Source: a virus
DNA length: 25,769 bases
Reading direction: 5' to 3' (one strand)
IMG/VR virus record: IMGVR_UViG_3300037339_000331
Span: 1 to 25,769 of that record
Part shown: positions 5,683 through 12,924 of the stretch, in pieces
Position numbering within the stretch: the first letter of the stretch is position 1
How the letters are laid out: the number at the start of each line of letters is the position of its first letter
Translations under genes and position numbers: made by a program
Notes under the pieces: model-generated
The model's input: the letters and a program-made list of their open reading frames with translations, nothing else
The model's database searches: none
What the model was told of the DNA's origin: nothing

Positions 5683-7269
5683 ATGTATAGTTCTGCCCAT
5701 AGCTTCATAGAAACTTTAGAGAATGTACAGACTCCACCTTACAGTCTTCAGCAAATCCCTGGATTTCCTTATGACGAGTTCTCTGAACGCATAAGAATCT
5801 ACACAGAAGCAGAGAGTTGGTATACAGGGAAGGTGCTCGAAGATATAAAGATTGTCAAGGGGGAGAATGTTGAAGTTTATCCAGTAAAAATCAATCCAAT
5901 ACGTACTGCAGTTCAGAAGCATGTCTATGCTCTCTTTGGTGAGGTTGGCGAAGATGATCGACCTCTGGTGTCTGCTAGATTCGTCTTTCACAGCGATGGC
6001 GAAAGAGCGCTGGCAGAGACAGCCGAGCATATACTGAACCAAATTTGGTACGAAAGTAATGGAAGGGCTATTCAGTGGCAAAATGGCGCACTGTCTCAGG
6101 TCTATGGTGGCTGTATCTTCAAGATCGCTTATGACCCGCTCGATAAGCTGCGAACCTTCCCACTTAGAATAGAGAATCCCCACCCCAAGTACTTTATAGG
6201 TGTTCCTAGCGCCAACGATATCTATCGTTTGAGAGAGGCATGGTTCGTGAAGCCTGTCTCATGGGATGAAGCCAAAGAGAATGGCTACGATGGCTCTATC
6301 GATGGATCTCAAACTCCCTGGCTGGTAGAACACTACACAGATACCCTCTATGAGGCTACTGTGCAGGGTCAGCCAGTCAAAAGATGGGCTGATGGCAAGT
6401 GGCACGATGTCACAAGAGATGGTTGGGGTTTTGTGCCAGCAGTATACATACCTCATATTCGTGTCAATGGCTTTTATGGCGAAAATATGTTCGATCACAC
6501 GAAAGGCGTGGTCAAGGAACTAAATTTGCGAGTTGCCGACTTCGGTGACGCTGTGAATGCTGACTCTCATGCCTATTCTTGGATGCGTAACGTTCAGGGT
6601 TCTCCAGATGTGATAACAATCGCCCCTGGACTCAATGCAATCAACCTTGGCAATAGCATGGCCTTCTCAGGTAATGCCAATGAGCCAGAAATGGAGAGCT
6701 TAGGTAAAGATCGAGCTTCTCAACCAATGCAAGACCTTGCAACTGCTCTTTATGACCAGTTCAGGCGTGATTGCTTCATTCCGAAGGTCGCAGATGGTGA
6801 AGATGAAGGTTCTCAACGCTCTGGACTCACTTTAGCCATGCGTATGCTCTCTTTGACATGGCATACTAGCTCAGAACGTGTATTCTGGACTGCTGGACTG
6901 AATTTACTCAATAAGATGCTTATTCGGATGTGCATCGAGGCAGTTCCAGAGGCAGGACTCCAAATCTCGCATGCGAGTCTTAGAACGAAGCTGGATTGGG
7001 CTCCTGTGCTCCCGAGAGACCGAGAAATGCTCATCAATGAGGTCGTAGCACGTATGGGCTCCAATGTGTCGGCTCCTGAGACACTTTTTGGCATTTTAGG
7101 CGATATTCAGGATACAGATGAAGAAATAAAGGCAATTTTGGAGTTTCAAGAGAAATTAGCAGAGGCAACGGCAAAAGGCGCTCAAAAGGGCGCTCCCCCT
7201 CCGACAACTGGCGCAAAACCAGTCTCGAAGGGCACCATTAGTCGTTCTGCATCAGAAAAATCAGAATAA
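5683..7269 (+). CDS. Portal protein, 528 aa
   Basis: This is the dodecameric ring at the capsid vertex through which DNA enters and leaves and to which the tail attaches. The call rests on size, its place directly between terminase and scaffold/capsid genes, and features typical of portal proteins: a helical, aromatic N-terminal part, a segment around residues 110-160 with a conserved-looking NQIWYESN helix followed by a beta-rich YGGCIFKIAYD stretch, and a long helical C-terminal part ending in a low-complexity Ala/Lys/Pro tail. The ATG at 5683 follows AAGGAG. A copy of the 12-bp palindrome lies at 6966. It is the first gene downstream of the structured RNA, so its expression may depend on read-through. 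Confidence 0.85.
   Translation: MYSSAHSFIETLENVQTPPYSLQQIPGFPYDEFSERIRIYTEAESWYTGKVLEDIKIVKGENVEVYPVKINPIRTAVQKHVYALFGEVGEDDRPLVSARFVFHSDGERALAETAEHILNQIWYESNGRAIQWQNGALSQVYGGCIFKIAYDPLDKLRTFPLRIENPHPKYFIGVPSANDIYRLREAWFVKPVSWDEAKENGYDGSIDGSQTPWLVEHYTDTLYEATVQGQPVKRWADGKWHDVTRDGWGFVPAVYIPHIRVNGFYGENMFDHTKGVVKELNLRVADFGDAVNADSHAYSWMRNVQGSPDVITIAPGLNAINLGNSMAFSGNANEPEMESLGKDRASQPMQDLATALYDQFRRDCFIPKVADGEDEGSQRSGLTLAMRMLSLTWHTSSERVFWTAGLNLLNKMLIRMCIEAVPEAGLQISHASLRTKLDWAPVLPRDREMLINEVVARMGSNVSAPETLFGILGDIQDTDEEIKAILEFQEKLAEATAKGAQKGAPPPTTGAKPVSKGTISRSASEKSE
6966..6977. repeat. 12-bp palindrome CTCGCATGCGAG, copy 2
   Basis: Perfect palindrome within the portal gene, in a different reading phase from copy 1 (encodes SHAS), so protein constraint does not explain its sequence. 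Confidence 0.7.
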
Positions 7270-7282
7270 GGAGAATTAAGTA

Positions 7283-7954
7283 ATGACACTACCAGCTACA
7301 CCCCCTGTAACGACAGAGCCGATCAGTGATGGTACTACGACAGCACCACCCCCAATGCCACCCATCACAACGACTCCTCCCGTACAGCAGGACGAAGATT
7401 GGGAGAAGCGATACAAAGGTTTGCAAAAGCTGTTCGAGAAACAACAAAAATCCCTCACTGACCTTCAGTCTGAGCACGCAACGACTGTAGAAGGTCAAGA
7501 GGCAATACGACAAGCTCAGCAGTCGGCGCAAACTGAACTATTGACGACAAAGGCTTCCTTAGACTCCCTAACGAAGGAGAAGGATACCTTGTCAACTCAA
7601 CTAACTTCCGAATCAGCAAAGGCCAAGCGTGCTACCCTGATACTTGCGGAGTTTCCTGATTTAGCAGCTTTTGAAGCAAGCGGTTTACTGCCAGCAGCGA
7701 ACACAGAAGAGGAAATGCGTGAGAAATTCACAAAGTTCCGAGAAGTGTATAGTGGCTCAGTAAGCAAGACCGTTCAGGACAAACTGAAAGGCTCTAGTCC
7801 AGCCCCAACAGGGCCAGTGACAACGACCACAGCTAGTTCCAAAGAAACGGTTTACGCCCGATTGAATCAACTGGCTGGTTCACGGAAACCCGAAGACAGG
7901 GCAGAACGTGAGAGACTTATGGCTGAATGGGATGAAATAAACAAACAACCGTAA
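7283..7954 (+). CDS. Capsid scaffolding protein, 223 aa
   Basis: Scaffold proteins guide assembly of the empty procapsid and leave before or during packaging. This product has the usual form: a Pro/Thr-rich disordered N-terminus (first ~30 residues), a long coiled coil rich in Gln, Lys, Glu, Leu and Thr (about 33-120), a helical middle, and a short charged C-terminal helix (GSRKPEDRAERERLMAEWDE) that could bind the capsid protein. It lies directly before the major capsid gene. The ATG follows AAGGAG. No protease motif is seen. Confidence 0.8.
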   Translation: MTLPATPPVTTEPISDGTTTAPPPMPPITTTPPVQQDEDWEKRYKGLQKLFEKQQKSLTDLQSEHATTVEGQEAIRQAQQSAQTELLTTKASLDSLTKEKDTLSTQLTSESAKAKRATLILAEFPDLAAFEASGLLPAANTEEEMREKFTKFREVYSGSVSKTVQDKLKGSSPAPTGPVTTTTASSKETVYARLNQLAGSRKPEDRAERERLMAEWDEINKQP

Positions 7955-7969
7955 TTTTTGGAGGCTATC

Positions 7970-9349
7970 ATGGCTATTGGAGATATCGATCTCTATTATA
8001 GTGACGAGCCCTTCTCGATCATGGACAAGACTACAAGGACTTTCCTTGACCCTGACCTGATCGATATTTGGCGACTCAATTCTGTATTTCGCCCTCTTAT
8101 CACCTTCACCAAAAATCTTGGTGATATGAGAGCCAGATCGATGACCGTTACACAATTGCTAGACCCCCATGCCGACACGACTCCTCTCTCGACTCGTCAA
8201 ATCTGGATGCCCTCCATGCACATTGACACTCGCGAGATTGAGATCACCTTTGACCACAACGGTAACAAAATCGCATACCACAAGTATGACGATATGATTA
8301 CCTACTGGAAGAAGAACGGTCAGGCAGGGCTGCGTGCAATTGCTCGTGGCGCTCTCGGTCAATCTGAAGTGGACATGAACGACATGCTCGCTCGTAACGC
8401 TCTTATCGCAGGTTCGTTGACCACAGGTTATTCTCTGTATGGTACGTCAGGTTCTCTGGCAGACTTTGCAGCGATTGACGGTGGACAGCTTTACAACCCT
8501 GAAATGGGCGCTGAGATCATGTTGGGTATGTCCTACCGCAATGTTCCAGGTGCTATGTCACCTGATGGTGCTGGCATGACTGTGGTCTGCTACACTACCC
8601 CTGGTGTCATCTATGACATCCAGAAGAATGAAGACTGGCTGGCTGCACATCAGTACCAGCAAGACAAAGCGAAGCTGAACTATGAAGTCGGATCGTACAA
8701 GAACGTCCGTTACGTCCAGACTCCAAAATGCACGCTTTGGAATACTGGCACAATCCTGGCTCGTGCCCCTCTCAGTCTCGCCCACTTTGCTGGTGATGGT
8801 GCCCCCAATCCTGCTAGCGCCAAGGTTGATGGAACTTACCGCACTGGTCAGACAACTGCATCAGTCCGTAACTACATCCAGCTTGGCACGTTCACGGTTG
8901 GTACCATCGCTACCCTAAAGGTGAATGACATCATCACCTTCCACCAGTCAACCACGAATGCCTATGGCGTTAGTGGTGGCGTGAACTTCAACGAAGGCAA
9001 GCTCCAGAACCGCAGAATCGTAAGCATCGATTCTGGCAATGGTCGTATCTGCGTAGATATCCCCTTCCTTGTCGATTACGACACTGATCTCGGTGGTGGT
9101 GTGTTTGGTTACATCACCAAAGCACGTCATATCCATGCCTCGATCTTCATCGGTGGGCCGAACGCTCTTGTAGCTGGTGTTGCTCAGCAACCCATGTTCT
9201 ATGAGCTTGACCCGATTGACGACTTCAAGGCAATCTATCGATTCAGCTACGATCAACGAATCGGGTATCAGCCTTATACTCCAGAGGTCATGGAAGTAGT
9301 CTTCACTGCTGGAACGACTCGTGTGAAGGGTGTAGGGGGTGTCCAGTAA
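7970..9349 (+). CDS. Major capsid protein, 459 aa
   Basis: Called by position (scaffold before, connectors after), size and composition. It probably has the HK97 fold that all tailed phages use. The N-terminal half has a helical arm followed by the stretch with MTVTQLLDP and IEITFDHNGNKIAYHKYDDM, which would suit the extended loop and spine helix. Residues ~285-370 are Gly/Thr/Val-rich and beta-like and may form an inserted domain on the capsid surface. The ATG at 7970 is used because GGAGG lies five bases before it; a TTG at 7958 overlaps that site. It resembles the N4gp56-type capsid proteins in general character, but I cannot confirm that subfamily. Confidence 0.85.
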   Translation: MAIGDIDLYYSDEPFSIMDKTTRTFLDPDLIDIWRLNSVFRPLITFTKNLGDMRARSMTVTQLLDPHADTTPLSTRQIWMPSMHIDTREIEITFDHNGNKIAYHKYDDMITYWKKNGQAGLRAIARGALGQSEVDMNDMLARNALIAGSLTTGYSLYGTSGSLADFAAIDGGQLYNPEMGAEIMLGMSYRNVPGAMSPDGAGMTVVCYTTPGVIYDIQKNEDWLAAHQYQQDKAKLNYEVGSYKNVRYVQTPKCTLWNTGTILARAPLSLAHFAGDGAPNPASAKVDGTYRTGQTTASVRNYIQLGTFTVGTIATLKVNDIITFHQSTTNAYGVSGGVNFNEGKLQNRRIVSIDSGNGRICVDIPFLVDYDTDLGGGVFGYITKARHIHASIFIGGPNALVAGVAQQPMFYELDPIDDFKAIYRFSYDQRIGYQPYTPEVMEVVFTAGTTRVKGVGGVQ

Positions 9350-9990
9350 TGGCTATAACGTACACTTCGCTTCTTCAGAGAGTTGCACGACTCGTTTCTG
9401 ACTCTGAGGTCACTATCTACTCAGAGGAGCTTTACCACGATTCTATTTGTGCAGCGCATGACGCTATCCTTCCTTGGGTGCCTAACTTCTGCATTGCTGA
9501 AGTATTCACCTCGGGATCTTGGGTAGGTTATAAACTCCCTGATGATGTATATGATGTCCAGTCCGTCAAGATTGGTACTGGTAACTTCATACCGAAGTCT
9601 ACGTTAGCCGCTGGAACAAACCGCCCTACATCTCTCACGGCGTGCGACTGGATCGAGACACCGAAAGGCTATCTCAGTCTCTCTGCGTCCGATATAACTG
9701 ACCCTGTTTATGTAAACTATCTAGGATTTTGGCCTAAGCCACCGCCAACAGGCAATACTACGTTTCAGATTGCTGTACCAGCGTGTGGACATCAAGGGAT
9801 AGTCTTTTATGCTGCATCCCTTGTAATAACGCCAGTCGTTGTTGATATATCGACTCTAGGCCCTTTCAAGCTAAGGGTAGAGAGTGGCACTCCTGAAGAC
9901 AATCCTATGATGAGAACCTCTGAATGGTTCAGACAGTTATTCCTCCAAGAGATGAAAATGATGCCACCTTACCAAAAGGCTAAGTCATGA
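9349..9990 (+). CDS. Head-tail connector / adaptor protein, 213 aa
   Basis: Proteins of this kind bind below the portal and prepare it for the tail. Evidence is the position directly after the capsid gene (start and stop overlap as TAATG), the size and the fold pattern: an N-terminal helical bundle (LLQRVARLVSDSE, then EELYHDSICAAHDAILPW) followed by a beta-rich half with Pro, Gly and aromatics. This matches the general gp6/gp15-like adaptor layout, but no definite family motif is visible. Confidence 0.65.
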   Translation: MAITYTSLLQRVARLVSDSEVTIYSEELYHDSICAAHDAILPWVPNFCIAEVFTSGSWVGYKLPDDVYDVQSVKIGTGNFIPKSTLAAGTNRPTSLTACDWIETPKGYLSLSASDITDPVYVNYLGFWPKPPPTGNTTFQIAVPACGHQGIVFYAASLVITPVVVDISTLGPFKLRVESGTPEDNPMMRTSEWFRQLFLQEMKMMPPYQKAKS

Positions 9991-10523
9991 GTCAGCTAAA
10001 ACATATCCTTGTGCTGTCACTTGCTGATTGGCTTGAACGAAAGCTAATCACTGAAGTTAGCGGAGATACTCAGGCAAAGCTCGTCAAGCCTTACCGCTTT
10101 CAGTCCAATCCGCTTGTGCAGGATATCTACGTTTGGGTGTCATCGGGAGACATACAAAATCCCAATGACCCTGACGCAAGAATAAACACGGTAGGCATGG
10201 AAGACTTAGGTCTAAAAATACCTTCTGGCGAAGTTGGTGGAGGCCATCTCTGGTGGCGTAGAGGGAAGGCTGAGATAGGGTGTTACTTTATCAAAAAGAA
10301 TTACGATGAAATCCAGGCAGCAGACATTGCTCACACTGTGTATGGAAGAACTATGCACTGGCTGGAAAGAGCACCTGTATCTGGTCTAGTCGATGATTAC
10401 GGTGAACTGGCATACCAAGTATTTGTCTATAACTCCACTCTCTTTGAGGGTGGTGGCCCTCCAACTCAATACTATTGGAGAGGCAATGTCTCTTGGCAAT
10501 GCTTGACACAACGTCCGTTATAA
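9987..10523 (+). CDS. Probable neck or tail-completion protein, 178 aa
   Basis: It starts within the stop of the connector gene (ATGA overlap), so the two are translationally coupled. The N-terminus is a helix (LSLADWLERKLI) followed by a beta-rich core with many Trp and Tyr residues. Small proteins at this position usually complete the neck or the tail end near the head. No catalytic motif is seen. The specific family is not recognised. Confidence 0.55.
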   Translation: MSQLKHILVLSLADWLERKLITEVSGDTQAKLVKPYRFQSNPLVQDIYVWVSSGDIQNPNDPDARINTVGMEDLGLKIPSGEVGGGHLWWRRGKAEIGCYFIKKNYDEIQAADIAHTVYGRTMHWLERAPVSGLVDDYGELAYQVFVYNSTLFEGGGPPTQYYWRGNVSWQCLTQRPL

Positions 10524-10535
10524 GGAGATACTAAA

Positions 10536-11624
10536 ATGACTACTGTAGCTCAAGCTGGTATTCTCGGTTTTGGCCCTTCCGCAGGGAAAGGTACTGCTGT
10601 CACAAGTGGTAGCTGGTTCCGTCATAAGGCAACTTTGATTGACCTAGCTGTGCTTGACGATCAGCGCCTTGGCCCTCCTGAAGTCGGTGGTCGCCCACTT
10701 CCTACGCTGCCCTACAAGGGTGGCGTGATGGTCGGTGGTGGGGCAACCATCAATCCTCGTCTTGAGGCATCTGTTGGCTGGCTCTTGGCTGGTGCGTTAG
10801 GGTCTTCGACCACAACGTCTGGCTCTGGCCCCCTCAAGAACCACGTAATGAGGATCAACAACGCTCTTCCTGGCTTAGTACGCTGGATGGGCTTCCGCAA
10901 GTACATTCCCTCAGATACATCGGGGTCTGACCTTGGGGAGCTTTATAAAGACTGCAAGATCACTAACTTCGTCCTGACACTCCCCAATGATGGTCTGGTG
11001 AGTGCTCGTGTTGACGTGGTTGGTCGTGAGTTCACGCTTGAGGGTGCCCCTGCTTGGGGTATCACCTCTGGCTCGGGTGGTGGTTGGGCTCCCACTTATG
11101 GTGAGTTTGAGTCCTATCTGTCTGTGCCAATCGGTACAGATGTTGGTGGCTGGATTAACACTCCAGGCTTTGGCGATTTGCCAGTGGTTCAGTGTCAGAT
11201 TGGCATCCAGAACATGCCTCTCGATCCTCGGATGGAGAAAGTGTACGGAAGTCCATATCTTGACGATGTGACCATTGTCTCTCGCGCCGTGACCCTTGAC
11301 CTTACCGTCAAGTGGCGTGACCCAACCCTCTATCGCAAAATCTTGACTGGCTCGGTCAGCGGTACCCAATGGTCTGCTGTTCCGTTCACGACTGAGATCA
11401 ATTTCCGCACCAAGTCACCCAATCTCATTCCGACAACGCACTTTCCGTATACCCTCGACATATACGTGAAGGAAGCGATGCTGGCAATGCAGGGTGGCGT
11501 CCAATTGGCTGGCAACAACGCTGTGATGATGAGATTCACTGGTACCGCCCTTGACGTTACTGGTGAGTACGCAACCTTCTCACTGTTGAACGCTTATTCC
11601 AATTACGACTGGCCGACTTCGTAA
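10536..11624 (+). CDS. Major tail tube protein, 362 aa
   Basis: Tail tube subunits stack into rings around the tape measure. The call is based on position (between neck genes and the tail chaperones), the high Gly/Ser/Thr/Val content, and features common to tail tube proteins: an N-terminal G-rich strand (ILGFGPSAGKGTAV) and mid-protein beta-strand repeats, with a helix containing PRLEASVGWLLAGALG. It is longer than many tube proteins, which suggests an extra surface domain. AAGGAG precedes the ATG. The next gene follows after 14 bases. Confidence 0.7.
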   Translation: MTTVAQAGILGFGPSAGKGTAVTSGSWFRHKATLIDLAVLDDQRLGPPEVGGRPLPTLPYKGGVMVGGGATINPRLEASVGWLLAGALGSSTTTSGSGPLKNHVMRINNALPGLVRWMGFRKYIPSDTSGSDLGELYKDCKITNFVLTLPNDGLVSARVDVVGREFTLEGAPAWGITSGSGGGWAPTYGEFESYLSVPIGTDVGGWINTPGFGDLPVVQCQIGIQNMPLDPRMEKVYGSPYLDDVTIVSRAVTLDLTVKWRDPTLYRKILTGSVSGTQWSAVPFTTEINFRTKSPNLIPTTHFPYTLDIYVKEAMLAMQGGVQLAGNNAVMMRFTGTALDVTGEYATFSLLNAYSNYDWPTS

Positions 11625-11638
11625 GTAGGAGGAATCGC

Positions 11639-12079
11639 ATGAAACAACCTTTGATCCGTACCAAGTTGACACACGACCCTGCCTCAATGGAAGGACAGGC
11701 TTACGTTCTTCCTGCGGTGGCACTTCTATTCGATGTCGCCACGTCAGGCTCGGGTGTTCACAATATCTACTCTGTTCCTGCTGGAACATGGCTTGTCGAG
11801 GCTCAGGCAATCTTATTGACTGCTCTTGATGGTTCAGGCACACTTGACATTGGTCTTGATGGCAGCACCGCTGCTTTGATTGCCAATAGCGAGTGGACTG
11901 AGCAGACTATCAATTCCATTGCCTCCAGCAGACAGACAACCGCTCCCGATGGGCTTTACTTCTCGGCACAAGATAACATCGCTGTCGATTTCAAGAATTG
12001 CTCTGTCGGGAAAGTGTTGGTCTTGCTATGGTTGCTCAATGTCACTGACATTGTTGCAGCGCCACATAGCTCGAACTAA
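11639..12079 (+). CDS. Small beta-rich virion protein, 146 aa
   Basis: The ATG follows AGGAGG. The product is rich in Ala, Ser, Thr and Val in alternating patterns that suggest a beta-sandwich, with a PAGTWLVEAQ stretch and a hydrophobic C-terminal strand (KVLVLLWLLNV). Such small proteins between tube and chaperone genes are often decoration or tail surface proteins; that role is inferred only from place and fold pattern. Transcription may be modulated just after it by the hairpins at 12080-12125. Confidence 0.5.
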   Translation: MKQPLIRTKLTHDPASMEGQAYVLPAVALLFDVATSGSGVHNIYSVPAGTWLVEAQAILLTALDGSGTLDIGLDGSTAALIANSEWTEQTINSIASSRQTTAPDGLYFSAQDNIAVDFKNCSVGKVLVLLWLLNVTDIVAAPHSSN

Positions 12080-12125
12080 CCCCAATGTTTAGGGATTTGG
12101 GGAGGGACACAAAATGCCCCTCCCC
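12080..12125 (+). promoter_or_regulatory. Two mutually exclusive hairpins before the chaperone gene
   Basis: CCCCAA (12080-12085) can pair with TTGGGG (12097-12102), or GGGGAGGG (12099-12106) can pair with CCCTCCCC (12118-12125). The two share GGGG and cannot form together. The second is GC-rich and followed by a T-rich but imperfect tract, so it may be a partial terminator that lowers expression after the abundant tube gene, or a translational switch for the chaperone. Confidence 0.4.
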
Positions 12126-12147
12126 TATCCAAATCTTTCTTTTTATC

Positions 12148-12159
12148 CTCGCATGCGAG
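12148..12159. repeat. 12-bp palindrome CTCGCATGCGAG, copy 3
   Basis: The only intergenic copy. It lies 16 bases before the chaperone ATG and runs into the AAGGAG ribosome binding site. Confidence 0.7.
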
Positions 12160-12174
12160 AAGGAGTTTTATTCT

Positions 12175-12618
12175 ATGCCTATTAGATTAGATGTACCTTT
12201 AGAAAAAGAATACGTCCTTGAACATTCGGATAAGATGTTCGGAATTTCAGAGGCCGAATCCACAAGGGTCACTATTCGTCAAGCTACTCAAGGCGATCAC
12301 GAGCGCAGGGCTGCTTTGTTTTCTCAGGTTATTCGAGAGATGACAAGAGAGAACCAGCAAGAAGATGTTGTCAGGCTCATCCAGCGCTTTAGTTTTGAAG
12401 AGCTAAAGAGGATTGAAGTCCAATTGACTATGGTCGCATGCAATATACTTGGCAGTGACGGAAAGTTGCTATTCAAGTATAATTCTGATGGTAAATTAGA
12501 CGAGCACAAGTTTCGTGATGCATGGAACGCATTACCTCCATCCGTAGCTAGCGAAATTCACGAGTACTCCATAGACTTAAATGTAGATTGGCAGCCATCA
12601 TTGGGGGAAGCCTCTTAG
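12175..12618 (+). CDS. Tail assembly chaperone (short form), 147 aa
   Basis: Tail assembly chaperones hold the tape measure during tail-tube building. This product is an acidic helical protein with the usual family C-terminal pattern: FRDAWNALPPSVASEIHE followed by a Trp. It lies directly before the tape measure gene. The ATG at 12175 is used because AAGGAG precedes it; an ATG at 12085 in the same frame has no site and lies in the hairpin region. The frame overlaps the next by about 30 bases in the -1 register, the usual gpG/gpGT arrangement. The overlap contains TTGGGGGAAG (12601-12610), a G-run where glycyl-tRNA could slip back by one. Confidence 0.7.
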   Translation: MPIRLDVPLEKEYVLEHSDKMFGISEAESTRVTIRQATQGDHERRAALFSQVIREMTRENQQEDVVRLIQRFSFEELKRIEVQLTMVACNILGSDGKLLFKYNSDGKLDEHKFRDAWNALPPSVASEIHEYSIDLNVDWQPSLGEAS

Positions 12619-12923
12619 GGGAAATTTTAGAAGACTTAGAGAATAGATTAGCCGACTACTTCGGAATGCTAAACCAGCTAAGAGCTGGTCTCCGTGTAGC
12701 GCCAGAAGAGCGATTCAGTAAACCTGATGAGCTAAAGAAGTATGAGCAGATGAAGGCTCTTGGTATTCCTGTTTGGGCTGGAGGAGTCCAAGATCAGCCC
12801 CATATTTGGCTTTTGGAGTTTTCAGTTATAGATAACTTCGTAAGGCTCCAAGAGACTCTGAATCGTGCTTCACAACAGGCGCAGTTGCAGCAACAGCAGT
12901 TGCAGCAACAAATTGGAGAATAG
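12588..12923 (+). CDS. Tail assembly chaperone -1 frame extension
   Basis: This frame has only a TTG as possible start (12588), with no ribosome binding site, so it is probably made as a C-terminal extension of the preceding chaperone by -1 slippage near 12603-12606. The frame is open from 12552. The extension is ~105 residues: a helical acidic part, a Trp/Pro part and a Gln-rich tail. This is the T part of the gpG-gpGT system, which would bind the tube protein. The G-run is not a perfect X-XXY-YYZ heptamer, so independent initiation coupled to the first gene remains possible. Confidence 0.55.
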   Translation: MAAIIGGSLLGEILEDLENRLADYFGMLNQLRAGLRVAPEERFSKPDELKKYEQMKALGIPVWAGGVQDQPHIWLLEFSVIDNFVRLQETLNRASQQAQLQQQQLQQQIGE

Positions 12924-12924
12924 C

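Noticed and set aside
5716-6183. Open frame of 155 codons on the minus strand within the portal gene
   Set aside because: It is fully inside a well-supported gene on the other strand, has no ribosome binding site and its product has no protein-like pattern.
10911-11369. Open frame of 152 codons opposite the tail tube gene
   Set aside because: A shadow of the tube gene; Arg/Thr/His-rich translation and no start signal.
12085-12174. ATG at 12085 as chaperone start
   Set aside because: It lacks a ribosome binding site, and the added residues cover the hairpins and palindrome; ATG 12175 has AAGGAG.
12571-12583. ATAGACTTAAATG resembling the leftward-cluster motif
   Set aside because: It lies within a coding frame, without an adjacent GC-rich hairpin; likely chance.
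12886-12912. Short CAG/CAA tandem repeat
   Set aside because: It simply encodes the Gln-rich end of the chaperone extension; only two imperfect units.
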